Source: Zopfochytrium polystomum (Eukaryota > Chytridiomycota > Chytridiomycetes > Chytridiales > Chytridiaceae). From it: a stretch of 64,000 nt of DNA. The stretch is taken from positions 124,001 through 188,000 of the forward strand of contig JAIVFJ010000126.1 in NCBI GenBank assembly GCA_025765615.1. The letters run 5' to 3'. The notes beneath the pieces were generated by a model. The model did not search any database. It was not told the origin of the DNA and saw only the letters and a program-made list of their open reading frames with translations. This document shows positions 47,954-59,895 of the stretch, piece by piece. The position numbers were made by a program, and so were the translations under genes. Within the stretch, counting starts at the first letter, position 1, and every line of letters starts with the position of its first letter.

Positions 47954-49110
47954 GGCGCACGCGCGGCCAGAACCGACTCCTGATTGCCTTTCGCGAGGGT
48001 GATCGGCCGACGTTTTTCTCCTTTTGGGACGACCAGTTTCCAGCCGCGATGCGAGTCACTGACGCGGTGTACCAGCGGATGGAGTTCCAAATCAGCATCT
48101 ACTTTGCCATATTTCCCATCCACCCTTTCGTCGTAAAGGCAAAACACTCGGTACTGAGCCCATTTTTCCACCGCCCCTCAGTTTGCAAACGCGACTCTAT
48201 GTAACTCAACCTCCACCGGTCTTTGCCAAAAACCAACCACGCATCGGCAACAACCAAACACACACACACACACACACACACACAACACTACACAAACCCG
48301 TCCGCCCCCAAATTCACCCATCCCCACACCCCGCTAAAAGCCGTCGCTCCCCTCCGCGATGGACACGTTCAAGCACTTCCTCGAAACGCGCGGCGCCGAG
48401 CTCTGCAAGACGACGCAATTCCTGTCGTTTTACGCGCTGCCGTACGTCCCAGACCCGCGAACCCACCCGACGTTCACGGAGCTCTTTACCGAGCGGCACG
48501 TGCGGGAGCTGGAGGAGCGCCTCGACTCGTTTCTGACGTCGGCTTTGCGGGTCGTGAAGCCTCCGGCACTGCTGACACTCTTGAACAATCGGGTGGGGGC
48601 GCGGAGGATTCCAAATTAAATCAGCCCCCTTGCCCCGTTAGACGCCTGCAAATCTCCCTCCGTTTTTGCGAGTGCCCCCTGCTGAAACACTAAAGTTGGA
48701 TGCTCTGCTTGACAAAAAAAAAAAAAAAAAAAAAACGAACAGGGCATTGCTCAAGCGGAAACAGCCAATAGTGAGTGACTTTTTTTGTGCTTTGTTCCTC
48801 CCAACGACTCTCCTCATTGGCCAGCTTAAACGGCTTTTCTCCGCAGCTCAAGCGCTGGAGATTAAATCTCTTAAAAAGCAACTGCTCGAAGTAGAAACGG
48901 GTGAGAGAGAATTACTAATGCGCCATCGAGCCTTGCAGGTTGTTTTGCCATTCGCTTTTGCTTTTGTTTTTTCCCATTATCCATCCCACCATCCTCCTCC
49001 ACCTGCGTCTGTTTAAACTCTATGTAAAATTCTGCCAGAACGATTACCACAATCTGATTACGATCGCATCGGAGCTGGTGCAGACTTTGGCGGCCTGCAT
49101 TAACGGAGAA

Positions 49111-49156
<46 letters not shown>

Positions 49157-50466
49157 GTGTTGTTTCGTTGTTTGGTGAGGCGGCAGCATCGTTGCGATCA
49201 CGAAAATAACATCCGTGTGTTGGACGCGGCGGGACGGCAGATAACGCCAGCTTACTTATCGACAATCTGTACGAGACTGGCTTCGTTCAAGAAAGGAAAC
49301 AGAAGAAATTTAGAGACGATCGAGGTAATGCAAGATCATGGGTGACCAGGCGGTCTTTTTCTATTCATACTTTTCTTGCACTGAATCCTTCGCCCACTTG
49401 TCCTCCTTCACTCAAAGGAGCGAGCTCACGTTCCGGCTTCGGGGCCCTTCTCCGCGCCCTCGAAAGGTGCGTACCTGCGTTGCGACTACCAAAGCACCAC
49501 TTTTTCTCCGCCTCCCCCTGCCTTGGACATCAAAAACCCCATCCCCACGCGCGACGCACTAACGACCCAAGAAACAGCAGACGAACCCGCTACGCCGATC
49601 GTACCTCGGGGTCAGTCGAGCGGGCCGGCGACGGCGGCGGCTACGACGGCTGCTATGGACTTTTCGGACCTGAACAACCTGAACTACGACGTTGTTCGCG
49701 CGGACTTGATGGGCGCGTCCGGCGCGGACGGGGCGCGCCCGGCCGCGATGCTGCTGCAAGCTGTCAGAGCGGTGCGTTTGGGGTCGTTTGCACGCTGGAA
49801 ACGCGTCTCGTTTTCTTCCCCTCCCGCACCCCGCTTACGCAAACACCCCTTTGTCCCTGTTGTACCTCTTCCACCCACCCACACGCACACACATACACAC
49901 ACACTCGGCGTACTCGACAGCGAATCTCGCCCCCGGCGTCACCAGCCGAGCGGAGGGCCGCGATCGCAGCCTTTGCACAGAACGGTCTTCTGGGACGGTT
50001 TTCAGAAACGGTAGGAGTTTATTTTAATCTTTGTGTCGAGCCCTGACCGGTCCTGCCCCAACAAACAACAAACAAAAAAAAACAATCAGGGAACCAACAG
50101 CAGCGACAACAACCTCGTCCAGCACCTGCTCGAGGCCGAGTCGCCGTTGGTGCGGGAGCACGCCGCGCGGCTTCTAAACAGCCTCGCGGCCGAGGCGCCC
50201 GGGCGCGAGTACTTGCTCGGCGAGGACGGCGCGCTGGTGCCGGTGCTAGTGGCGGGCCTGTTGGGCGAGACCATGGACTCTCCCGCGCAGCAGAATTTGC
50301 TGAGCGCGCTGCAGCGGCTGAGTTTGCGGTGAGCTAGGAGCGAGGGCCAATTTTTCTTTTTGTTATATTGCCGAGCAGAACAAAACACCTTACACATGAT
50401 GCCCTTCATACGCATCACTGTCACGCAATCCCCAACAACCAACCAACCAACCAACCAAAACACACA

Positions 50467-50540
<74 letters not shown>

Positions 50541-51976
50541 GACGTAGCGCGCAGTCCGCCATGATCGAGAGCGACGTGGTCGAGTTCCTGCTCGACTTTC
50601 TGGAGCACGTCGCGACACTGTCCGAGTTCAGCTTGGAGTACGGAACCGCGCTGTTCATGAACTTGGCGCTGCGGACGCGGGGCAGGGCGCGGTGCGCGCA
50701 AAGCGACCCGGGCCGCGCGCTCGAGATCCTGTGCAACTTGATCGAGATGGAGAACTTGCAGGTGGGGTTCTTGCCGTGTAGAGAGAGTAGCCGTAAAAAT
50801 AGTCCCCTCCCTCTTGATGGCGGCAACCACTTCTGGCCACTTTTGCGCCACCCTCAACTTTTTTCCAATTGCTTCTGCCTGCGTTCCTCCACAGATCAAA
50901 ACCTACGCAAACGGCGCAATGTACTCGCTGCTATCGGAGCCGGCGTTCCGCGAAGCCGCGCGCGCCATTGATCTGAAGCAGATTCTCGAGGAAGTGAAGA
51001 AGAGCTCGGACGCGCAGTTTACCAGCCAGATCGATTTTATCATCCACCAAGTGGACTCCGGTACAACGTTTGCACGCTTCCCCCCGCCCCCCGCTTGCCC
51101 CCCCCCTTTACCCAGGCAAGACTCAAACGACAGCTTCAACAAAAACAGAGGAAACGCCCGAGAGCGACGCCGAGTCGGAGGACGGATTCGACCAAGACGA
51201 CGACGACAACGACGCAAGTGTCTACTTTGCTGCCTTTTTTGCCGTCGCCTTTTTCTTTTTGTACCCCAGTGTCTTGCCACGTCCGAACTTCTTTTTTTGT
51301 TCGCCTTGAGAACTAACGCCGACCCCATCAAACAGGACGACGACGCGAGCAGCGGCGGCGGCGGCGACGACTTTGACGGCGACGACCTCGTCCCGGAGAA
51401 GGGCGAGCTGGCGCGGAACGCGCTGCTGCAGGCGCGGTACTTTCGCCTGCCGCCGGCCGGCGCGGGCGCGTTCCCGTCGGCGCGGAGCACCGGCGGCGGG
51501 CTTGCGGGGAGCAGCCGTGGCAATCCGCCTTCCTTTGCCGCCAGCGATGCGGCGGCGGTGCGGATGTCGGCGCCTTCGTTGGAGCGGGTGGCCCGCAAGG
51601 CGGTGTCGTCGTCGTCGTCGTCGTCATCATCTTCGGCCGGTGGTCCGGCGAGAGCCGCGGGGAGCGGGTCGGCGTCGCCGCAGCGCTTGACGGCGGCCGA
51701 GTACGAGTGTGAGTATCGGCAAAAAGCGGATATAGCTGGAGGGAGGAGGGCGGGGAAAATGTTGCCATCTTCCTAAAACTCGATTCCACTCCCTTTCTGC
51801 CCCGCCTCACACTCACAGCGGCCAAGCGGACCGAGTCGTTGCGGAGCTCGCCACGGAAAGAGGTGCGGAGGGATATTAACGGCGGCGGCGGTGGCGGCGG
51901 TGGCTCGCGTGGGAATGAGAGCGAGTTGGAGCATGGGTTTGGGACGCGCATGCAGCTAGCGCGCACGCCGGTTTGA
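47402..51976 (+). CDS. ARMC9: ARMC9-like LisH/armadillo ciliary protein
   Basis: Seventeen exons keep one phase and give about 854 residues: 47402-47470, 47660-47800, 47971-48150, 48341-48592, 48743-48770, 48847-48938, 49039-49113, 49187-49324, 49418-49466, 49581-49771, 49921-50010, 50090-50328, 50542-50761, 50895-51060, 51116-51219, 51336-51708, 51819-51976. Family landmarks appear in order: a LisH-like start (LVYEYLTYGDYKATSEAF), FFSFWDDQFP, KHFLETRGAELCKTTQFLSF, YALPYVPDP, a coiled coil, DYHNLITIASELVQTL, MDFSDLNNLNYDVV, armadillo repeats (REHAARLLNSLA, EYGTALFMNLALR) and TYANGAMYSLLS. In animals ARMC9 acts at the ciliary base. The first intron appears to use a GC donor, and the exon 15 donor (GTCTAC) is weak. 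The tail is acidic, then Ser/Gly-rich. This implies a flagellated cell stage. Confidence 0.85.
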
Positions 51977-52230
51977 CTGAACGAACGAACGAACGGTGGG
52001 TGAGGAAGACGTGGAAGACGTGGAAGACGAGAGAGAAAGGGAAACAGTAGATAGATATTTACTGCTGTCTGAAGAAGGGCATCATCAACACGCGGGTGTG
52101 GTCAGCGTGCCCCACTATGTAGTTTATGGACCGAGAGAGAGGGAGAGATAGAGACAGAGACAGAGACAGAGACAGAGAGAGGAGGAGACAGACGATTTGA
52201 AATACTGTTGTAATTTAATATGTGGAAGAA

Positions 52231-52264
<34 letters not shown>

Positions 52265-52442
52265 TTCTTTCTGTTGGCAGTTGCGTCGTGCGGCGCTGAA
52301 AGCGTCCGAACAGCTGGCAGGCGACGGCTGCATCAGTCAGAGACTGATGCAGAGAGACAGAGCGAGATTGGAGACAGATAGAGAGAGAGAGAGAGCGAGA
52401 GAGAGACAGAGAGACAGACAGATAGAGAGTGAGAGAGCGAGT

Positions 52443-52474
<32 letters not shown>

Positions 52475-53053
52475 GAGAGATCGGAAAGAAAACAAAGAAC
52501 AGCGACCAACCAAGGTGAGCGAGCGAGAGAGAGACGGGGCTGGCAGGGTCACGTCACGCCGATGAGCAGCTCGCGCGGAAGCGCGAAGCTTGGGGGGGAG
52601 GGTGTTGCCATCGCGCTCGATGTACTGCTGGGACTTCTACCCACGTCCCACGTCGTCGTACCCGAGAGCGCCGATGGCGCTTGGGCTGGATGGGAAAAGG
52701 CGCCGCAACAGCTGGTGGTTGATTCGAATCGGCTTGGCTGAGAGCGCGAGGAGGCTCCGATTCAAGGAGATGAGCAATGGAACATACCCACCACGCAATA
52801 TTCTCTGACAACAAATTGCTTACTTTCTGCTCCCCCATCCTAACCCTCACTTGCCGTCGGATCCGTCGGGGCGATGCAATCGGGCTCTTGCGCTCTCACG
52901 ACGCGCCGAAATCGTTGAATCGCCTGACGTTCCGTTCGTATTGTTCTGTTGTACGGCGTCATCCCTTGTTTCGATCACATCCATGCGCCAAATTTCGCCG
53001 CCCAATCGCAAAAATATTGGCAGGGCACCAACTCTAATCGAGCGCGCGGGAAC
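51977..53053. other. Intergenic region with GA repeats and a T run
   Basis: This gap lies between the ARMC9 stop and the VAP start. It contains GA/CAGA-rich arrays at 52,135-52,185 and 52,375-52,480 and a T run at 52,232-52,263. No coding exon is recognised. The last few hundred bases must include the VAP promoter. Confidence 0.55.
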
Positions 53054-53953
53054 ATGGCTTCGACTTCACCCCAATTCGTACGGTTGGAGCCAGACCGCGA
53101 TCTGGAGTTTAGACGCCCTTTCAACGGGGTCGTGAAGCAGGTCCTTTTTGTAAAGAACACTCACCCGTCCGATACAATCGCGTTCAAAGTCAAAACCACC
53201 GCACCCAAGCAGTACTGTGTCCGCCCAAACTCTGGAAAGGTGCAGCCGGGCGGGTCGACGGAGGTTCACGTCCTCTTGCAGCCTTTCAAGGAGGACCCTC
53301 CCCTGGACTTCAAGTGCAAGGACAAGTTCCTCATTCAAAGCATCAAGGTTCCTGCTTCGGTTGCCGGGCTGGACGGACCAGAGTTTGCCGCTCAGCTCAC
53401 CGACCTTTGGACCCAAGCTGAGCAACTGAAAAAGGCGGAACCCGATAACGCAGCCTCAATCATCCAAGAAAAGAAGCTCAAATGCACGTTTCTGCCTCCC
53501 CTTCCCACCGCCGGAGGCGCAGACGTTCCCTCCGTCGCGGACGCCCTCACACCCTCTGGATCCACGTCTTCAACTCCCCAGCCGAGGCCCGCGACCCCAG
53601 CTGACCCAGCCACCACCGCATACCACACTGCTTCCAGCAACCCTGCGGCGGGTGGTGCACCAGCCACAACTACCCGGCGTTCTAATACTGTCTCAGGTGA
53701 CCCGGATCGGGAACTGCGGGAGGCACGGGAAACAATCAAGCGCTTGACGGCAGCCTGCGAGGGCTACAAGGGTGAAATCGATCGTTTAAACCAGTTGAGG
53801 CAGCGCAGGTCTGGCACTGGAAGTTCGGATGAAGCTGCCAAGGGTCGCGGGGGTGGCAATTCCACCGCTCTTGTGCAAGCTCAGGGTCTCAACATTCAGG
53901 TTGTTGCTCTAATTGCCCTCATCGCGTTTATCTTGGGCGTGTACCTGTTTTGA
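53054..53953 (+). CDS. SCS2: VAMP-associated protein (VAP/Scs2), ER contact-site tether
   Basis: A single exon encodes 299 residues. The N-terminal MSP domain (about residues 5-125) carries the family signature KTTAPKQYCVRPN at 47-59, which forms the basic pocket that binds FFAT motifs. A Ser/Thr/Pro-rich linker follows, then a short coiled coil (RELREARETIKRLTAACEGY), and the protein ends in one hydrophobic helix (about 279-299), a tail anchor for the ER membrane. Length and order are normal for VAP/Scs2. The start chosen is the ATG directly before the domain; in-frame upstream codons exist but lack similarity. It converges on the Rab prenyltransferase gene, with 268 bp between stops. Confidence 0.93.
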   Translation: MASTSPQFVRLEPDRDLEFRRPFNGVVKQVLFVKNTHPSDTIAFKVKTTAPKQYCVRPNSGKVQPGGSTEVHVLLQPFKEDPPLDFKCKDKFLIQSIKVPASVAGLDGPEFAAQLTDLWTQAEQLKKAEPDNAASIIQEKKLKCTFLPPLPTAGGADVPSVADALTPSGSTSSTPQPRPATPADPATTAYHTASSNPAAGGAPATTTRRSNTVSGDPDRELREARETIKRLTAACEGYKGEIDRLNQLRQRRSGTGSSDEAAKGRGGGNSTALVQAQGLNIQVVALIALIAFILGVYLF

Positions 53954-54221
53954 AAAGGGTCGCTTTGGGCTCAATAACAAGCTTCGCGGTTGCGCCACTG
54001 GCATGTTTGCGGATTGGTTTTGCGCACTGGTCCACTACGCCCCCCGTTCTTTCCTTCTTTGCCCCCCTTTATTCACCTGCTCGTTCCAGTCAACGTGTCC
54101 TATTTCATCTTGGGCTTTCGTGCCTTCTTTCTCCCGCCGTTTTTTTTTTCACACTGCGTTTGTTGTTTCCTTCCGCGATGACGTCATATATAGTGGAAAA
54201 AAAGAAAACTGGCCGTGCTCG

Positions 54222-56852
54222 CTACTGTATATCCTCCACTTGCGGTGCCAGGGCCTTGACCCTGCCTATAGCCTCCTCGGCGTTGTCGTCGAGGACTGGG
54301 TTGCCCTCCAAAGCGAGTCGCTTCAGCGTAGCCGGAGCCCTCCGCAGCCCCTCCAGTCCCGCGGTCGACGACGCGATCTGGTTGAACCGAACCGACAGCT
54401 CAGTGAGCGCCGGCATCCACTCCAAGCCCGAGATCTCGGAGATGGCGTTCGAGTCGAGGTTCAGGACGCGGACGGCGGCAAAGACGGGGACGCGGCGGAG
54501 GCGGTTGGACCCAAGGTCGACCGTCTCGGCGGCGAACCGGTGCGAGTCCGAGACGCGCGACAGCGCTTTTGACGAGAGAGTCAGCGACGACGCGGCGGAG
54601 GCGGCGGAAGTGGCGGCGGTGGTGGTGCGAAGCTCCGCCTTGAGCCGCACGTCGCTGTCTGTGCGTGTGTGTGTGTGTGTTGGTGAGAAACGGAGGGTGG
54701 TTCGTAGAAGAACGTTGCGAACGAAAAACGACAGGGAAATAAACGGCGGCGTGTCGTGGAATTGGGGGTTGATCGGTCCCACGGAGTTTGGGAAAAGAAC
54801 GAGACGAAAAAAACCGATTTGGAAGTGTGAAAAAAAAATTATAAAAAAAAAGAGTGGGGTAGGGGGAAGCGACCCTTGTTTTACGGTACCGTAGTCGGAG
54901 TAAAAATTGGAGCGGTCGGGGTCGATTTCCGTCAGCTTTTGCAGCAGCTCGTGGATTCGCGACGTGTTTTCGCCAAGGTGGTTGAGCAGGTGGACGACGG
55001 TGAGCAACGCCCCTGCGAGCGGGGGGAAACCGACACGCCGTCAGCAAATTAAAAAAAAAAATGTACACAAAACAGATGCGCCCTCACATTTGCTGTCGGG
55101 CTCGATCTCCACCAGCTCTTCAACGTGCTTCAGCTCGCTCCGCCACACATCGTCGGGCTGCAGCGCCGTGTTCCACTCCTGCTTGCCTTCCGGCCCGGCC
55201 ATGTTGGTCACGTCCAAGAGTCCGGCGCGCTGCTGCTGCCGGCTCGAGGGTTCGCTCACGGCAACCGCCTTGAGCTGACCGCCTCCCTGGCAATCCACGC
55301 TGATTTCGGCCGTGATGCGGGACCCGGCGACGTCGGATGTTGGCTCTACTGCGATCGACGCAAACACAAAGTGTGACCATCCGCTGTTGGCGACGGGGAG
55401 GAATGAGAAGGGGCTGGGGGTATCGTTCAAAAGAACTTTTGCCTCCACTTCCCGGCACTGCGCGGGGGGGGGGGGGGGGGGGGATGTTTAGACGTTTGCA
55501 AGACAGATGAAATCAAAGGCACAATACGGACCCGGACGGGGCGTGAAAACGAGAAAATGAGTGTGCGATGGGTGGAATTCGTTTCAACAGCCTTCGCCCA
55601 CAGCATTTGTGTCGGCAGCGGTTCTGAAGGATGATATCAAACTCTTACGAGCGAACAATGGTAAGCACGGGTTTTGCAGCTTACGTTCTCCCAAGAGCCA
55701 TCGATGATAGAACCAAGCGCTTTGATCGGATGGGTCCGTAAAGAATGCGTTTCGAACGAGATGAAAGTCTGTACTTGCGGTTTGTCAAATGAAACAGGAG
55801 CTCCAGCTGCTCCAACTGCAACACCTTGCCTTTGGTGACTTGCCCTTCTCTCTCCTCTGCCGCCTTCATGACGCGCGGGATGAGTTTGCTTCGGTAGTGC
55901 CATGCAGAATAGTTTGAAAAGCTCTGCTCGATCTTCGAGGTGGTGTAGTCGAACTCGGACCGCGACGATCCCAACCCCGCCTTGTTCACGACATACCGCC
56001 GGTAGTCCCATCCGTGGACTATGGGCAGGGGTCAATCAGTACGCTGAGCCCCTGTCGATGTTTACTCCCAAGAAGCCGAGCGACTTACAGTTGCGCGCAT
56101 CCAAGTCAAGCATCATTTGACATAGTTTCAGCTCTCTCATCCAGTCGGGGTCTGCAAGCGCCGAAAAAAACAACAAAACAGCCGGGTTCAGCCAAGTACC
56201 GACGGAAAGAAACAGCACGCAGGCGTTTGCGGACGCCCACCATCCATATGATCAAGAGTCCACTGACGATGGTTCCACAGCCAATAAGACTTGGGATGAG
56301 TCCGAACTAGTTCTTGGGTGAGCTTCAGCTCGCCGTTCGCCAAAGCCTTGCGATCCTCGGAAGACCTGCGCAAAAGCGTAGTGGAATAGTCGATCACGAC
56401 GAATGCGATCATTGGCGAGACGGGGATGAGTGGTGCATCGTGAAGGTTTCCCGACATCTTTACATGGTACTCCACTCAGCGGAAATAATTGTGCGGCGGT
56501 AGTTCCACATGGAGTAAAAGTCCGGATTGATCGACAGAATCGCCGTGGTTGCATTGAGCGCCTCCTTCGAAACATTGCCTGCTTTATGCTGCAAACGATA
56601 TAGAAAATGCATCATATGACGATAGTTGCCACTTTAACGAATAAATTCGAGTTCTCGGGGTGGGGAATAATGAACTCGGGGGTGAAGGTCATGCCAGCAA
56701 ACCAGCCAACCAACCAACCAACCTACCAAGTCCCTGGCAGTTGCGCACAGCTGCTGGTAGTTTGCAATCCGCTCGCGGTCGCGGAGCACGGCCTTTTCGG
56801 AGCGGCCGCCGCCGCCGGCTTCGCGCTTGCGTCCGTGGAGTCCGTCGGCCAT
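54222..56852 (-). CDS. BET4: Rab geranylgeranyltransferase alpha subunit
   Basis: About ten exons: 56852-56727, 56588-56464, 56365-56241, 56151-56089, 56018 to about 55800, about 55760-55685, 55623-55532, 55457-55088, 55012-54890, 54658-54222, roughly 584 residues. Prenyltransferase-alpha repeats are clear: [49 protein letters not shown] and [20 protein letters not shown]. Then come an insert domain and C-terminal leucine-rich repeats ([19 protein letters not shown]), the layout of the larger RabGGTA form. With a beta subunit the enzyme attaches geranylgeranyl groups to Rab C-termini, which membrane traffic requires. One junction is unresolved: about 40 bases interrupt LELV...NAFFTDP without a clear GT-AG solution. 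The start lies 161 bp from the divergent helicase gene. Confidence 0.88.
55464..55483 (+). repeat. Run of about 20 G inside a RabGGTA intron
   Basis: A G homopolymer (C on the gene strand) lies directly next to the splice acceptor of exon 55457-55088, so it takes the place of the polypyrimidine tract. Confidence 0.85.
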
Positions 56853-57013
56853 CGTCTATTACAAGTTGCTGTTCGCGACGATCTTCCACGTGTGTGTGTG
56901 TACACACAAGAACCCGAGCGGCCAAAAAAATCTAACAAACCACCAAACCAAACCACCCTGACAAGGGCTTACTTTCTTTCTTGTTTTCCAAACCAACAAA
57001 AGACAGGGAAAGG
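56853..57013. promoter_or_regulatory. Bidirectional promoter between RabGGTA and DDX31 genes
   Basis: Only 161 bp separate the two start codons, which point away from each other. Both promoters and leaders must fit here or overlap the genes. The spacer has a GT/CA microsatellite (TGTGTGTGTGTACACACA near 56,892-56,909) and then an A/C-rich stretch. No TATA box is obvious. The call rests on geometry. Confidence 0.6.
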
Positions 57014-59645
57014 ATGGGCGACGCTGGCAATGACGACGACGGGATGCTGCTCAACTTTGGCGACTTCCCGGCCGCCGAAGCCCGCCGCACTGCGCGTCCC
57101 GGCATCAGGGCCTTCATGCCGGACAGAAAGGGCGTCTCGTGGAAGCAGAACGTGACCGAGGCGAAACTGCTCCGGAAGAGGGCCATGAAGGCGGCGAACC
57201 GGTCCGAGCGGAGGGCTCAGAAAAAATCGGCGTCGGCGTCGGCGTCTTCGTCGCCCGCAACGGCCGCCGGATCGACGAATTCCCCTGGCCCCGGACAAGC
57301 GGGCGTCCAGTCCTCTCTATCGTCTCTATCAGCACCAAACAGTACACCCGCAGCCAAGTCCCCGGTTGCAGCAACTAAGGCTGCGGTTGCTGCGAAAAAC
57401 GCTGGCGAGTCCATTGCCAACCCCGCTACCTCCAGCACTGCGGCGTCTGGTGCCAACAGAGTCAAGAGCGTTGGCCGCAAGGCTCCAAAGGGACCCTTTG
57501 TCTCGTCTCTCTTTACTTCCAACCCTGAGGTTGGGTCGGTTTCCAAAGGCGGTAATGTCTTTGAGGATGTCAACCCAAAAAATCGGCACCTCGAAAGTAT
57601 CCTATCACCATCTTCCTCCTTCCAAGACCTTCGACTTCACCCGGCCATAATCGGCCACCTCGCTTCATCCATGTCGGTGCATACACCCTCTGCGATTCAG
57701 CGTGCGTCGTTGTTTCATGCAGTTGTCAGGAGGCATTCCAAGGACGTCTGTCTCGAGGCCAGAACCGGCTCTGGAAAAACCCTTGCGTACCTTTTGCCCA
57801 TCCTTCAGTTTTTGCTGCAGAGCGAACAACAGCTTGCAACAACAGGAGCGCTCGGTCGGTCGACCGGAACGATCGCCATGATCATCGCTCCGACGCGTGA
57901 ACTCGCAAAGCAAATTCACGATGTCCTGGAGTCGCTCCTTCAATACTCGCACAATGCTTCATCAAAAGCCGGTGCCGAGAACACGGCTTCGAAAAGTTTA
58001 AAGCACTGGATTGTCGGTGGGATTGTAGTGGGCGGCGACAAGAAGAAGTCCGAAAAGGCACGCTTACGCAAAGGCGCGACAGTCCTAATTTCTACACCGG
58101 GTCGACTTTTGGATCACTTGAAAACGACAAAGTCTTTCAACGTCGAAAACTTGCGCTGGGTTGTTCTTGACGAAGCGGACCGGCTTCTCGACTTGGGATT
58201 CGAAAATACAATTAAGGATATTCTGAAGATAATAGACGAGAGGCGGGACGCGGCGGTCAAGGCCGGAAGAAGATTGCGGATAGATAGCTGGCCTTCAACG
58301 CGGCAGGTTTTCTTGGCATCCGCCACCCTTCAGGGAAGCGTTCTTCAATTGGCCGAATCCACTCTTGTCGACCCCATTTTCTTGAAAGACGATCGAGGGT
58401 CAGAAGACGACAATGCTGACAACCAAGAGCACGCCCTCGCCATCGCGAGTGACGAGTCGGAACATTTCAAGGTACCCGACGAACTGAAGCAGAAGTACGC
58501 GTTAGTCCCGCTGAAGCTGCGACTGGTTACGCTCATAAGTCTTATTCGCGGATTGGCAGCAGTTCCCACGCGTGAGTTTAAAGCGATAGTCTTTACTTCG
58601 ACTTGCGATATTGTCGACTTTCTCTTCGTCGTCCTGAATAAAGGACTGCAGCCATTGGTCGAAAACGGTGGCGAGCCGCCGCAGGAGGAAATGGATGTGG
58701 ACAAGGAAGACGCGAAGGAAGAAACGAAGTCAAAGGACGTTATCTTCGACCCCGACTCGTTTAGCTTTGACTCGACCTTCTTTGAAAGGACGAGCATTAT
58801 TCGTCTTCATGGAAACATGCCTCAAAATCTTCGGACCGGAGCGTACTCCGCGTTTTCGAAAGCCAATCGCGCAGTCTTGTTCTGCACTGACGTGGCGGCG
58901 AGAGGTTTGGATCTTCCGGACGTCACCGACGTTATTCAGTACGATCTGCCTTGCGAAGTACGAGACTACATTCACCGAATTGGGCGCACAGCTCGATCGG
59001 GCCGTCAAGGAAACGCAGTGGCCATGCTCCTTCCGTCTGAGGAGAGCTACGTGAAAGTTTTGGAGGAGAAGAAACTTTCGTTAACCCAAGTCGACGGCAA
59101 AAGCCTTCTCCGGTTTCTAAAGGGAGTTGCGATTCAGGAGGATAGTCCGCCAACAAAGCGGAAACTTGAGAAGCACAAAAAGAGCCGATCGCTGGAGGAC
59201 ACAGCAACTGACATTCACATGAACGTTGAGCGGTTTATTGGCTCCAATCCAGAGGTACTGTTATTCATTTGTTTATTTCCCTTGCCGTACTCTGATAAGG
59301 ACGCGATCTTGCCTCACTTAGTCTTTGGAGATGGCCCGTGCAGCCTTCCGGTCTTTTGTGAGAGCCTACGCGTCACATGGATCCGCGGAAAGGCATATTT
59401 TCCATGTCAAAAACCTCCACCTCGGCCATTTGGCGAAGTCGTTCGGCCTTCGCGAAACACCCACAGTGACTGGGGTGAAAGGGGCACCAACAAAGGAAAA
59501 GGTTAAAGGCTCAGGGACGAACACCCCGAGAAATGGGCAAAAATTTGTAACGCTCAAGCGAAAAGCTATCGAAGCGGAGAAAAAGTCTGCGACGGCAGAA
59601 TTCGATGACGGGACCAGCTATATGGGAAAAAGACGGAAGAAGTGA
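57014..59645 (+). CDS. DBP7: DEAD-box RNA helicase DDX31/Dbp7 (ribosome biogenesis)
   Basis: Two exons (57014-59254, 59322-59645) encode 854 residues. The N-terminus (GMLLNFGDF) and a Lys/Arg/Ala-rich linker precede the helicase core. Motifs are complete: ARTGSGKT at 249-256, [24 protein letters not shown] at 386-389, SAT at 436-438, [15 protein letters not shown] and HRIGRTAR at 654-661. The second exon holds the C-terminal extension typical of the family ([30 protein letters not shown]) and a lysine-rich nuclear tail. Family members act in the nucleolus on pre-60S particles. The ATG chosen is the first before the conserved N-terminus. An AATAAA signal lies 25 bases past the stop. Confidence 0.95.
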
Positions 59646-59669
59646 ATGATAAGTTAAGCGGGTCACTAC

Positions 59670-59675
59670 AATAAA
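59670..59675 (+). terminator. Polyadenylation signal of the DDX31/Dbp7 gene
   Basis: AATAAA lies 25 bases after the stop codon, inside an AT-rich stretch in the 250-bp gap before the DNAAF1 start. Position and context fit a poly(A) signal. Confidence 0.6.
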
Positions 59676-59895
59676 TTTCGTGTAAAATCAGGCTTTTTCA
59701 GTAAAACTCAAAACAGAGCTTCAAATTTTGTCCAAATCTTTCTCCGATTGAAACTCCGATCGGCACAATGCTTCGGCAGTCGGGACGACTCCCATTCTTT
59801 CGGCGCGACGCACGAGAAGTCGACGATAAAGGGTACATGGCTTTCATTTTTTTAGAGCCTGATCCATCTTACAGAGCTCTGCCAGGAACACCAAG

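Noticed and set aside
50458..50538. CA tract as a coding region
   Set aside because: It lies in an ARMC9 intron between GTGAGC (50,329) and an AG at 50,541; the frames there only translate the dinucleotide.
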